A stretch of 64,000 bases of DNA. Source: Caldilinea sp. CFX5 (lineage in GTDB: Bacteria > Chloroflexota > Anaerolineae > Caldilineales > Caldilineaceae). Position 1 is the stretch's first letter. Each line of letters opens with the position of its first letter. The stretch covers positions 24,933 through 88,932 of the forward strand of contig QWII01000033.1 in assembly GCA_021405325.1 (NCBI GenBank). Reading direction: 5' to 3'. The notes beneath the pieces were generated by a model. It saw only the letters and a program-made list of their open reading frames with translations. It had not been told where the DNA came from and did not search any database. Below are positions 50,222 through 59,203 of this stretch, piece by piece. A program made the position numbers and the translations under genes.

Positions 50222-51225
50222 GCACCCACCTCCGTAAATGTGGCAATGTCCACCGGTTTGCCGGTGCGCACCGATTCAATCGCTGCCAGCGCGACCTTGA
50301 CGGCCATCAGCCCATCGCGTGGCGTCACCCGCATGGGTTCGCCGGTTTCCAGACAGTGCAAGAAATGGGCCAGTTCGGCTTTGTAGGGGTTAATGTCAGC
50401 GCCATAAGGATTTACGGTAGTGCGAATTTTGCCGTTGCTGGCTTCGTTGCTCAGAATGTTGGTAATCGGCGCTTCGCCCTCCGAATCCCACTCGATCATC
50501 CCCTCTTCGCCGGAAATTTCTAGCCGGGTGCGCCATTGCGTCGGCGGGCCGGCCCAACTGGCTTCAATGTGGCCGACCGCACCGTTGGTAAAGCGCAGGG
50601 TGATCAGGGCGTGATCCCGTTCCGGCTGACCGGCAAAGGTCAACCCACGAGCAAAGACTCGTTCGACTTCGCCCATGCACCAGCGGTGAAAGTCAATATC
50701 ATGAATGCCGACGTCGAGGATGACGCCACCACTCTTTTCAAAGTTGCCATAGAAGCTACCAAGCGCGCGGGGAAACTGGCCGGCGCGAATGGTGCGGATG
50801 ACCCCGGGTTTACCGATGGCCCCACTGTCGATCACTGCTTTGGCGTTGGCAAATTCGGGGAAGAAGCGCACTACTTGCGCCACAAAGAGCGGCACGCCGG
50901 CCTTTTCACACGCCTCGACAATAATTTCACAGTCCCGCAGATGGCGCGCCAACGGTTTTTCACAGACCATCGGCTTGCCGGCGGCGGCAGTGGCTAAGAC
51001 ATTATCCTTGTGGGCGGCGGCGGGCGTGCAAATATCGACAATGTCCACACTATCAAAAAACTCATCCAGGGAGGTACACGCCTTGCCGCCATATTGGTCG
51101 GCGGCGCGTTGCGCCATCTCCGGACGCAGATCATAATGGGCGGCAATGGTCACCGGCAACTGTTGCCACCCGGCCAGATGCACCTGGGCAATCGCCCCAG
51201 GGCCTAATAAACCAACACGTTTCAT
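50218..51225 (-). CDS. Gfo/Idh/MocA family oxidoreductase
   Basis: A 335-residue sugar oxidoreductase. 'VGLLGPGAIAQVHLAGW' is the Rossmann motif, 'KPMVCEKPLARHLRDCEII' near 88 carries the Lys, and 'GGVILDVGIHDIDFHRWCMG' near 175 carries the His/Asp pair. The start overlaps the Rpn-like gene stop by four bases and its stop overlaps the next oxidoreductase start by four bases. This tight chain indicates one transcript. Confidence 0.9.
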   Translation of the reverse strand: MKRVGLLGPGAIAQVHLAGWQQLPVTIAAHYDLRPEMAQRAADQYGGKACTSLDEFFDSVDIVDICTPAAAHKDNVLATAAAGKPMVCEKPLARHLRDCEIIVEACEKAGVPLFVAQVVRFFPEFANAKAVIDSGAIGKPGVIRTIRAGQFPRALGSFYGNFEKSGGVILDVGIHDIDFHRWCMGEVERVFARGLTFAGQPERDHALITLRFTNGAVGHIEASWAGPPTQWRTRLEISGEEGMIEWDSEGEAPITNILSNEASNGKIRTTVNPYGADINPYKAELAHFLHCLETGEPMRVTPRDGLMAVKVALAAIESVRTGKPVDIATFTEVGA

Positions 51226-52121
51226 GCGGATACTTCCACCTTTGGTTGTTGTTGGGCAATCACATCGTTAAAAATTTGCTGAAACTCTTGAAAGTTTTCA
51301 GTTTGGATGATTGCTTTGTGGAGGGCCATAAACGCATTTTCATCCTCAATTGTGCTGATGGCCTGTTCGATCTTTTGGTAAACAGACAGCGGTGGATCGT
51401 ACCGCCATGCAATCGAGTGGAGCAAGGTAGTGCGATGGGTTGTATTACGCTCTTCTGCGCGAACCTCGCGTAAAAAGGGCGTATTCATTAATAAACCTTC
51501 TTCTTTTACCAAATTTCTGATCATTTGGAGTATCTCCTGATCACTGATCAACGCAATCAAAGCGGCCAGCAAGTGGCGTCGCACTTCTTCATTCAGCACT
51601 GCTTGTATTTGTTCAACTACTTGCGGAATAACAGTCGCCGGATCGTCAATCTGTGTCAATCCGACTAAGGCTGAAAGGCCCGGTCGGTTAAGTGCAACTA
51701 GCGTTTCGGCCTTGATTTTCCAGAGATGAACCACTTGGTAACGCCAATGCAACGCCGGTTGACCATCAATGCCAATAATTTGATGTTCACCTGTATCTAG
51801 CGCCCCAACCCCATCACCAACGTAAAACACGACGCTATGCAAATTCAGATCACGTTCATCTCTGACAATTCGGGTCATATAATCGAGCATCCGAAAGCGC
51901 ACAGGTTCATGGGTACTACGTCCTTGAAACTCAAGGTGAAGGATTGCTGTTCGTCCATCAGCCAACAATACTTGAAAGAGGCGATCAACCCGCGCATCTT
52001 GACCTGGAAATTCAATATTGAGCGCCTGTGCAGATATTACTTCTGCTCCAAGCAACCAGGCGGCGAAATCGGCGATATTCGATTCAACTAAATCTTTTAA
52101 TGGACTATCGGTCTATGCCAT
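51222..52121 (-). pseudogene. Rpn-like PD-(D/E)XK protein with amber codon at position 3
   Basis: This is a Rpn/DUF4351-like nuclease-fold protein. The best start is ATG 52121 with AGAGG four bases upstream, but the reading is ATG-GCA-TAG followed by an open frame that matches the family start ('TDSPLKDLVESNIADFAAWLL'-type, 20 residues before the next TTG). Translation could otherwise begin at TTG 52055, losing that conserved N-terminus. The nuclease core is intact: 'RVDRLFQVLLADGRTAILHLEFQG' region near residue 45 has the D and E-x-Q positions. The C-terminal half is helical. The stop overlaps the next gene by four bases. Either a recent nonsense mutation or suppression/alternative start; sequencing error is possible. 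Confidence 0.7.
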
Positions 52122-52138
52122 TTTACCTCTACCGTGTG

Positions 52139-53383
52139 TTAGATGCCGTAATAATCATCAATTTCCTGTTGATAATTTGCGACCTCGCCACTGAGCATCT
52201 CATCCATTGTCACGGCGCGACCCAGGTGTGACGACTCGATCATGGCGTAGGCGGCGGCCAGATCATTGACGCCGATTTGGCCGCTGGTCTCCGGGTCTTT
52301 TTTCTGTTCAATGCCGTGCAGCCAGTCGTATTGCGAGACGGTGTAGGGATCGGTAATGCCGTGGGGATAAAAAGCCTCTTTGGTGGCGGCGTCGGCTTCG
52401 CTGTTGAAGAGTTCTTGGGTCGTCGTGCGGGTGCCGTCGTTGAGGATCACCTGATTGCCTTTGATCGACCCTTTCGAGCCGAAATAGGCCGGCCCGCCAA
52501 TCGAGAGCGCTTCGCCATGCCCCGCCCACGACCAGAGCAACTGCGCAATGGCGCCATTCCAGAAGTTGACCGTGGCAAAGTAAGTGTCATCGACGTTAGC
52601 TTCGACACTTTTCAGGATATTGCCGGCCTGATCGCGCAGATGGCGCACCGGTTCAAAGGTGCGCACCGCTGCCTGCACTGAGAAGATGTCGCCGATGACA
52701 TATTGCACCATGTGCATGACATGGACGCCAATATCAATCGCGCCACCGCCGCCCCCTTCCAATTTGCGATGGCGCCACGGCGTCTCCGCCACAATCTTAT
52801 CGGGCGACCAGAAGCCGCCCACGCTGCCCGATACTACCATTTGCGGCTCACCGATGTACCCCTCACGAATCACCCAGTGCGCGGCCCGGTTGCCCGGTGA
52901 TTGACGCACATTTTCAAAGACGCCAAAGGTCAAGCCATTTCGGTGGGCCAACTCGACTAATTTACGACCGGCTTTCACCGTAATGGTCAATGGTTTTTGG
53001 GTGAGCAGATGCTTACCGGCGTTCAATGCATACTCGCCGATCTGGTGGTGCATGTAGAGGGAGGTAAAATCGTTTACAGCGTCCACTGCGCCGGAGTCGA
53101 TCATCTCTTTGTAATCGGTAAAAACCGCCACTTCGGTATCCGGTTGGAAGTCACTCAAATAAATATGGGGCGCCGCCAGCGGATCTTTGGTGGCAGGGTC
53201 AATGACGGGGGGACGAGGCGTCGGCCCTTCCCCCCGCTTGCGAAACATAAGCGCGTCATCCCGGTTGCGCGCACAGAGCGCCGTGATGCGAAAGTTATCA
53301 AACCCGGCTTCGCGCAACTGGCGATAGCCTTGTAAATGAGCGTTGAGGATGCGGCCACAGCCGACAATGCCGATGCGAATCAT
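52139..53383 (-). CDS. Gfo/Idh/MocA family oxidoreductase
   Basis: A 414-residue member with the Rossmann motif 'IGIVGCGRILNAHLQGY' at the N-terminus and 'KHLLTQKPLTITVKAGRKL' near residue 120, where the usual E-K-P appears as Q-K-P. 'GGGGGAIDIGVHVMHMVQYV' near 215 holds the His region. Start 53383 is supported by AGGAGG eight bases upstream. Longer than its neighbours because of an insertion near residues 35-75 (Pro-rich 'GPTPRPPVIDPATKDP'). The sugar substrate is unknown. Confidence 0.88.
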   Translation of the reverse strand: MIRIGIVGCGRILNAHLQGYRQLREAGFDNFRITALCARNRDDALMFRKRGEGPTPRPPVIDPATKDPLAAPHIYLSDFQPDTEVAVFTDYKEMIDSGAVDAVNDFTSLYMHHQIGEYALNAGKHLLTQKPLTITVKAGRKLVELAHRNGLTFGVFENVRQSPGNRAAHWVIREGYIGEPQMVVSGSVGGFWSPDKIVAETPWRHRKLEGGGGGAIDIGVHVMHMVQYVIGDIFSVQAAVRTFEPVRHLRDQAGNILKSVEANVDDTYFATVNFWNGAIAQLLWSWAGHGEALSIGGPAYFGSKGSIKGNQVILNDGTRTTTQELFNSEADAATKEAFYPHGITDPYTVSQYDWLHGIEQKKDPETSGQIGVNDLAAAYAMIESSHLGRAVTMDEMLSGEVANYQQEIDDYYGI

Positions 53384-53404
53384 GGTGGGTGCCTCCTGGG
53401 AAAT

Positions 53405-53658
53405 ATCACCGCGAATCATTGGGATTGGCGAATTATTGGATGGTTGTGGGGGGCTGGTCTATCACCGCGAATCTTTGGATTAGCGAATCTGCTGATGGTT
53501 GAATCGGTTCTGCTTTGAATGAAAGCGTTCATTATCAGTAGTCTGCAGTCGCCAGTCCAAAGTCCAGAGTCGGGTCAGGCGGTGTTGCGGTCTACTGATG
53601 ATAAGTAAGTCTCGAATGTTACCTGAATTGATTCGCTAATCCTATGATTCGCAGTGAT
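53405..53658. repeat. GATTCGC-type repeats, three copies
   Basis: Copies of about 29 bases (consensus atcaccgcgaatc-n4-ggattagcgaatc) lie at 53405-53433 and 53461-53489, with an inverted copy at 53630-53658. Between them is a short heptamer stretch of agtccaa/agtccag units (53549-53575). No gene is present. Confidence 0.8.
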
Positions 53659-53661
53659 ATG

Positions 53662-54465
53662 TCACGCCTTATTCTGTAGCGTCTTGATCTCCAAACTTGG
53701 TTTACAAAAATTAGCGACCATGCCGAGTGGCAAAGCGAATTGTTCCATGAAATGCTGTGCTTGCGCCTGGTGTTTCCGTTCAACCTGGCGAACTGTGACA
53801 ATCGTCAAGAGAACCTTCTCGTCAATCACAAGTAACTGGATCGGCTTGGTTTCAATAGGGTGGTCGCAAAAGCGAATCGAACTCTCCTTATGCCGGACAA
53901 ATGGCAAGTGACGCAACTGCATTTCGACCCGCGTTGCACGGCGGTAGTGCATAGGCATAAACCCCGGACCGAGCGCATTGTGTACTTCCATCAAAGCACC
54001 GCGAATTTCACTGGTCAATTCAGGATAAAGCAAATCCTGCGGTATCGTTGCTCCTGGCTCTGGCTTGGACGGTTTTTCCCACTGTTTCAATGTGCGGGGA
54101 ATGCGCTGAAACTCCAACTTTTCGCCACCAAAGTTCACCAGAATGCCAAGTTGTAAACCGGAAACTTTCAGATAGCTGATGATCTGTGCCAGGTGAATGG
54201 GCGTTATACTCGGCGTCACTTTGAGTTCTAGTATGATTTTACCGTCCGCCAGCACATCCACAAAAAAGCGTCCGATGCGAAACCCTTTATAACGCAATTC
54301 GTATTCTACCTGGCGTTCGGCTACCAACCCCCGCTGCCGAAGGGTAAGGATCAGCGCTTGCTCCCAGCCTGCTTCGGCTATGTCAAAGTAGCGGAGTTTG
54401 TTGTACACATCATAGATCGCCCCTTGCACCTGATAACTGAGTTCGGGGTAGACCAGTTCGACCAT
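53662..54465 (-). CDS. Tandem GxxExxY protein (PDDEXK_3), second domain degenerate
   Basis: A 267-residue protein made of two copies of the GxxExxY/PDDEXK_3 domain. Copy 1 (about 1-125) has a full nuclease-like core, 'GRFFVDVLADGKIILELKV' with D and E-x-K, and 'PIHLAQIISYLKVSGLQLGI'. Copy 2 (about 142-267) begins alike ('LLYPELTSEIRGALMEVHNALG') but in place of the acidic core reads 'LLVIDEKVLLTIVTV', losing the E-x-K. The family normally has one domain of about 125 residues. Function unknown, possibly nucleic-acid binding or processing. It is flanked by GATTCGC-type repeats on both sides. Confidence 0.82.
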   Translation of the reverse strand: MVELVYPELSYQVQGAIYDVYNKLRYFDIAEAGWEQALILTLRQRGLVAERQVEYELRYKGFRIGRFFVDVLADGKIILELKVTPSITPIHLAQIISYLKVSGLQLGILVNFGGEKLEFQRIPRTLKQWEKPSKPEPGATIPQDLLYPELTSEIRGALMEVHNALGPGFMPMHYRRATRVEMQLRHLPFVRHKESSIRFCDHPIETKPIQLLVIDEKVLLTIVTVRQVERKHQAQAQHFMEQFALPLGMVANFCKPSLEIKTLQNKA

Positions 54466-54501
54466 TCTTATCTTGCCCTTCTGGTTGTTTGTCGGCCAGC
54501 T

Positions 54502-54708
54502 ATCACCGCGAATCAGAGGATTAGCGAATCACTATAGGGTATTCGCAATCATTTGGTTTCCAGTGAAACGCTGTTCCGATGAATGTTCAGTTTCCTGATG
54601 AGGCAAAAAAAGATTCGCTAATCCCACTGATTCGCGGTGCTGTCTCCTCTGCCCCACATACCTTACTCACGCCCCACTGGTTCGCAAATCCTCCTGATTC
54701 GCGGTGAT
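54502..54708. repeat. GATTCGC-type repeats, three further copies
   Basis: A forward copy at 54502-54530 and inverted copies at 54612-54639 and 54679-54708. The last one overlaps the 3' end of the MFS gene and encodes its final residues (I-T-A-N-Q-E-D-L-R-T). Confidence 0.8.
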
Positions 54709-55884
54709 AGCCTGCTTCGTCCGGTAGCGCAACACCAGGAAACAGATCGCCGCCCCTAACGCCAGTGAAGAGCAGACGCCATACAAAAAGTGAAAACCAT
54801 ACGCCTGTACCAGATTGCCACCCAAAAAACTACCGAGCAGCGAACCAGCCGTCGAGACCGTATTAAAGAGACCGCTCTTGCTGCCCCGATTCTTCTGCGC
54901 GCTATGTTCGGTGGCGAAGGTCATGGCGGTGGTGGTGTAGCTGCCAAAGCCAAAACCGCGGATGACTTGCACACCCAGTAGCAACGGAAAGACGCCCGCC
55001 AACAGCAGATAACCTAAATTGGTCAAACTAATAAAAAGCCCGCCGGCCATTAACAACGGCGCCCGCCCGACAATATCAGAGAGGCTACCTGCGACAAACA
55101 TGGCGGGAAATTCAATAAAGGCTGCCAACCCCCACAGCGCGCCGCTGGCCGTCTTGGAATAGCCCAAGCTCTGCATGTAATTGGGCCACATCGAAGCGGA
55201 TGCCGAATGCGCGGCCGTCCAGAGAACGACGCCGGCCAGGAAGAAGAGGGGGAGCGGTTGAAAATTTTTGATTTTTGATTGCGGATTTTGGATTGGCACT
55301 GCTGGCGTAGGTTGTAGTTTGTCAGCGCTCAAGACAGGGCGGACTTCTTGAATTGCCAAAGCCGCCAGCGCAGCCAGCAAATATAAACCCGAACAGACCA
55401 TCAACGTTTGTGCAATGGAGGTCGCATCGGCCAGGCGACCACCGAGGACGGCGCCGACAGCAAAGGCAAACGAGCCGATGCCGCGGAAGACCCCCATGCT
55501 GCGCCCCTTTTGCCGTTCCGCTTCTAACAAATCGCCCATGAGCGCCAGGCTGACCGTAGAGTAGGCCGCCCCGCCGACGCCTTCAAAGATGCGGGCCGCC
55601 CAAGCGTAGTTGCCATTGGGGACGCGACTCAAGAGAAAAAAGGCGGTGGCTAAAATCAGCAAACCGGTCACCAACAATGGTTTGCGTCGCCCCAGCCGGT
55701 CCGACAGCCAGCCCCAGCCATAGTTGGCAAAAAACATGGTGATGGTAACGCTGGCTAAAATCAACGAAATCTGGGCAAAATCTGCCCCTAATGATTGCAA
55801 ATAGAGGGTGATCAGCGGGGAACTGATGCCGATGGCCACATAAAAAAGGGCCGAGATCAAGGTGAGTAGGCGAATGCTAGTCAT
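54667..55884 (-). CDS. MFS transporter
   Basis: Twelve-helix major facilitator of 405 residues. The loop 2-3 motif appears as 'GWGWLSDRLGRRKPLLV' near residue 60, and the equivalent 'AGSLSDIVGRAPLLMAGG' near 275 in the second half. A polar central loop (about 190-220) separates the halves. Start 55884 (MTSIRLLTL) is preferred, because the upstream extension translates an octamer array. Substrate unknown; drug or sugar export are both possible. The C-terminal tail is encoded by a dispersed repeat. Confidence 0.88.
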   Translation of the reverse strand: MTSIRLLTLISALFYVAIGISSPLITLYLQSLGADFAQISLILASVTITMFFANYGWGWLSDRLGRRKPLLVTGLLILATAFFLLSRVPNGNYAWAARIFEGVGGAAYSTVSLALMGDLLEAERQKGRSMGVFRGIGSFAFAVGAVLGGRLADATSIAQTLMVCSGLYLLAALAALAIQEVRPVLSADKLQPTPAVPIQNPQSKIKNFQPLPLFFLAGVVLWTAAHSASASMWPNYMQSLGYSKTASGALWGLAAFIEFPAMFVAGSLSDIVGRAPLLMAGGLFISLTNLGYLLLAGVFPLLLGVQVIRGFGFGSYTTTAMTFATEHSAQKNRGSKSGLFNTVSTAGSLLGSFLGGNLVQAYGFHFLYGVCSSLALGAAICFLVLRYRTKQAITANQEDLRTSGA

Positions 55885-55898
55885 AAATTTTGAGATAA

Positions 55899-55958
55899 AG
55901 AGATTGAGAGATTGAGAGATTGGGCAGACAAACCACAATCTCTCAATCTCTCAATCTC
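55899..55958. repeat. Facing octamer arrays upstream of MFS gene
   Basis: Three agagattg units (55899-55922) face three complementary units (55936-55958), a hairpin between the MFS start and the upstream binding-protein stop. Confidence 0.8.
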
Positions 55959-56033
55959 CAGGTTATCTTTGTTGAGCGTGAAGCTTATTCAGTAGATGGC
56001 ACCGCACTGTACAAACTCCACACCACTTGTCTC

Positions 56034-57869
56034 TTACTGCCCAGCCGGGTGCAGGGTGCCATCCAGAATTTGGAGGATGACAAACGAATCGGCATAGGGG
56101 CTGTTCAGGTAAATCGGATCGTCTTCCGGCAACCAACCGGCGGCAAAGCGGCTCGGCACCGGGTTGTTGCCATAGCGTTCCCACAACGGAATCTGCGGCA
56201 GCAGTTCGTTATAGGCCAGCGCCAGTGTCCCCAACGCTTCCTTCTGCGCCTCGGCGTCGCCACCCGTACCGGCGGCCTTGGTCAGCTCACTTAGATTGAC
56301 GGCGCCGACGCTGTCGGTGGTGACATTGAGATCGAAGTACATGCCGGGGTTGTCAACGCTGCCGGTTGCACCTGCTTCACTCCCCACGCCGCTAAAATAG
56401 GCGTTGTGGGTGTTGAAGTTGATTTCATAGCTAAAGACCGGGTGTGGATTACCGGCGCCCCAGCCACGGATCGCCATCTGGAAGCGGCCTTCGTTGACAT
56501 CAATCGGGTGTTGCTGGAAGTTGACGCCGCGGAAGACCGTTTTGACGCCAAAATTGGTCAGTTGTTCAGCGACATTCTCCGCCGCCGCCGACCAGTCGGC
56601 AAACTCGGCGGGCGCGGTCAACTCAAATTCCATGCGGGCGCCGGTGTCATCCAGCCAGACGCCGTCACTGTCGCGGGTAAAGCCAAGACCCGTGAAGATC
56701 TCCTCGGCCTTTTCCACGCTGTATTCATACGAATTGAGCTTTGACTGTACATCCTCATTCAGCCAAAGGCCGGTCAGATTGTCCGAGAAACCGCACATGC
56801 AGGCTTGCACCTTGGCCGACTCCGCCAGCGAGATAAAGCCGTTTTCTTCCTTATTGATCGCATAGGCCAGGGCCTGGCGTACTTCCTTCATTTCAAAGGG
56901 ATGGACCTGGTGATTGAAGTAAAGCGCCGGGCCGGTGTAGATCGGCGCGCGGATAATGCGATAGCCCTGTGCAATAAATTCGCGCTCGGTCGCCGGCGGG
57001 AAGCCGTGGGTGGCATAATCCACATCACCGGAAAGCACCAGCGGTGTCACCACCGGCGTCTCACCGTTGTAGTTGACCATGCGATCAAATTTCACTTGGT
57101 CAGCCCAGTAGGAAGTATCCACCTTGTTGAGAATCATCTGTGATTCGGTAATGCTGGCCGGGTCGATCTTGTAGGGACCAAGCACAACCATATCTTCGGG
57201 GCGGAACTCATTGAATTCCTGCACCAGGCTCTTCCAGGCATCATCGTCCTTCGTGTTGCCGGCAGTGACCAGTTCTTGCACTCTGGCCGCCCATTCGCCA
57301 TAGACCGAAGAGGCGCGAATAGCCGTATCGCGCAAGACACGGCGCGGCAGTGTCGTAGACGGCTCGGTGAGAACAAAATTCACTGTATACTCATCCACCG
57401 CTTGGACATCACTCAGGTAGTTCCAGACGGTTTGGCTGAGCAAGCGCGAAATTGCAAAGGTGTCAACGACATCCTTAGAAGTGAAATCGCTGCCGTCGCT
57501 CCACTTGGCGCCCTGAATCAATTTCACGGTCAGTGTTGTCTCATCGGTCCATTCCCAGGATTCGCCGGCAACGGGCACCCAACTGCCATCCGCCCACATA
57601 TACATGAAGAGCGACGGCTCCATGAGCATTTGGTAGATGCCCAAACCCATGCCATTGGTCACAAAGGTGTTGAAGTGACCCGTCGGTGGCGGCGAATAGG
57701 GCCAGGCGGGGTGAAACTCACTGACGCCAGCGGCGGCTTCCCCGGCCGCCGGTGCAGCCGCCTCGCCACTAGTAGACGTTTCACCGCTTGGGGCGGCGAC
57801 GGGTGCAGCGCAGGCGCTAATGACGAGCGCCAATACCAGCACCAAACCAATCCAAATCCGTTTATTCAT
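56034..57869 (-). CDS. ABC transporter substrate-binding lipoprotein, family 5
   Basis: Binding protein of the third family-5 importer, 611 residues. The N-terminus is a lipoprotein signal ('GLVLVLALVISAC', Cys about residue 20) with an Ala/Pro/Ser linker. The core shows 'LTVKLIQGAKWSDGSDFTSKDV' type signature near 115 and 'YFNHQVHPFEMKEVRQALAY' near 320. It differs from the other two in being the last transporter gene of its operon rather than the first. Two-part permease and ATPase genes lie upstream, with a small membrane protein in between. Confidence 0.94.
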   Translation of the reverse strand: MNKRIWIGLVLVLALVISACAAPVAAPSGETSTSGEAAAPAAGEAAAGVSEFHPAWPYSPPPTGHFNTFVTNGMGLGIYQMLMEPSLFMYMWADGSWVPVAGESWEWTDETTLTVKLIQGAKWSDGSDFTSKDVVDTFAISRLLSQTVWNYLSDVQAVDEYTVNFVLTEPSTTLPRRVLRDTAIRASSVYGEWAARVQELVTAGNTKDDDAWKSLVQEFNEFRPEDMVVLGPYKIDPASITESQMILNKVDTSYWADQVKFDRMVNYNGETPVVTPLVLSGDVDYATHGFPPATEREFIAQGYRIIRAPIYTGPALYFNHQVHPFEMKEVRQALAYAINKEENGFISLAESAKVQACMCGFSDNLTGLWLNEDVQSKLNSYEYSVEKAEEIFTGLGFTRDSDGVWLDDTGARMEFELTAPAEFADWSAAAENVAEQLTNFGVKTVFRGVNFQQHPIDVNEGRFQMAIRGWGAGNPHPVFSYEINFNTHNAYFSGVGSEAGATGSVDNPGMYFDLNVTTDSVGAVNLSELTKAAGTGGDAEAQKEALGTLALAYNELLPQIPLWERYGNNPVPSRFAAGWLPEDDPIYLNSPYADSFVILQILDGTLHPAGQ

Positions 57870-57991
57870 CGTGTGTTCCTCCTAAAAATAGTTTTGGCAA
57901 CAACGTTATTAGAAATTTATGTGAATTACGTTTGTGCGAATCGTGACGAACCTTGCGCCACCTCGCCAACGCAACCGACAACAGCCCTGCT

Positions 57992-58180
57992 TTATGGTCG
58001 CCGCTGTCCCCATTTCACCAGCGCCACAATCACCACAAGAAAAACAAGACCAATCATCAAGGTGAGCAAGCTAATGGCAAATTCGGCCGTGTTGCGCTCC
58101 ACCACAAAGAGCAAGCCGCCTGAGACAAAGACCACAAAAAATCCGATCTGAAACCCGGCCCTCCCCATTTGACTGTTCAT
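57992..58180 (-). CDS. Small two-helix membrane protein in transporter operon
   Basis: A 62-residue protein with two hydrophobic segments (about 10-30 and 35-57) and a basic C-terminus (KWGQRRP). It starts 15 bases after the OppF-type ATPase stop and precedes the binding-protein gene by about 120 bases, on the same strand. I do not recognise a family. It may be an accessory subunit of the importer. Confidence 0.6.
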   Translation of the reverse strand: MNSQMGRAGFQIGFFVVFVSGGLLFVVERNTAEFAISLLTLMIGLVFLVVIVALVKWGQRRP

Positions 58181-58195
58181 ATTGACTTCGTTATG

Positions 58196-59191
58196 CTACG
58201 CCAACAATTGGATCGATTCATGTTTGCGCACCGGACAGGCAACACTACCCCCTTCGGGAATGCGGTCGAGCGGCGGCACAACCACATCACACTGACCCGG
58301 CACAAAGTAGGGGCAGCGTGGATGAAAGGTGCATCCGGAAGGCAGGTTGAGCAGGCTGGGAATTTCGGCGCTGCGTAACTCTATGTGCCGTTTGCGTTGG
58401 GCCAGTTCCGGGTCTGCTTCGGGTACGGCGGCCAGCAGTGCCTGCGTGTAAGGGTGGCGGGGGTCGGTGATGAGCCGTTGGGTCGGCCCTTCTTCCACAA
58501 TGCGCCCCAGGTACATCACGACAATGCGTCCTTGCCAGGCAAAATATTTCGCCAGCGCCAGGTCGTGGGTAATGAACAAAAAGGTTACATCAAATTCCGA
58601 CTTAAGCCGCGCCAGCATATTGAGCAAACTCACCCGGATCGACACATCCACCATCGAGACCGCCTCATCGGCCACAATAAACTTGGGATCGACCGTCAAG
58701 GCCCGCGCCACTGAAACCCGCTGGCGCTGACCGCCACTCAGTTGGTGCGGATACTTGTTCAAGAAATCGTCCACCGGCGTCAAATCGACAATTTCAAGCA
58801 ATTCGCCGGCGCGTTTTTCGGCGGCGCTGGTGCTGCTCACCTTGCGATGGCGCAGCAGCGGCGTGGTCAGCATCTGGTATACCGGTTGCGTCGGGTTGAG
58901 GGACGCATAGGGGTCTTGGTGAATAATCTGCACGGCGCGGCGGTACGCCTGGTAATCATTGCGGTTCATGCGCGCAATGTCCTGTCCCTGGTAGAAAAGT
59001 TGCCCTGCGGACTGGGGCAACAACCCAACTACCATACGCCCGGTGGTGCTTTTGCCGCAGCCACTCTCCCCCACCAGACAGACAATCTCGCCGTGATTAA
59101 TTTGTAGCGAAAGCCCGTCAACTGCGGTCACCCGCTCCTTGCCGTTGCCGAAATATTTGGTGATATTTTTGAGTTCAATGATTGGGGCCAT
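58196..59191 (-). CDS. Oligopeptide ABC ATPase, OppF/DppF type
   Basis: ATPase of the third importer, 331 residues. Walker A GESGCGKST is near residue 40, signature 'LSGGQRQR', Walker B 'FIVADEA' (Ala in place of the usual Pro after D-E) and C-terminal 'GCTFHPRCPYFVPGQC' are visible. It follows the OppD-type gene by 12 bases. Confidence 0.93.
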   Translation of the reverse strand: MAPIIELKNITKYFGNGKERVTAVDGLSLQINHGEIVCLVGESGCGKSTTGRMVVGLLPQSAGQLFYQGQDIARMNRNDYQAYRRAVQIIHQDPYASLNPTQPVYQMLTTPLLRHRKVSSTSAAEKRAGELLEIVDLTPVDDFLNKYPHQLSGGQRQRVSVARALTVDPKFIVADEAVSMVDVSIRVSLLNMLARLKSEFDVTFLFITHDLALAKYFAWQGRIVVMYLGRIVEEGPTQRLITDPRHPYTQALLAAVPEADPELAQRKRHIELRSAEIPSLLNLPSGCTFHPRCPYFVPGQCDVVVPPLDRIPEGGSVACPVRKHESIQLLA

Positions 59192-59203
59192 AATTTTACT
59201 TCA

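Noticed and set aside
57276..58151. A 291-codon plus-strand open frame opposite the third binding-protein gene
   Set aside because: Overlaps the lipoprotein and the small membrane protein on the other strand and has no ribosome site or domain.
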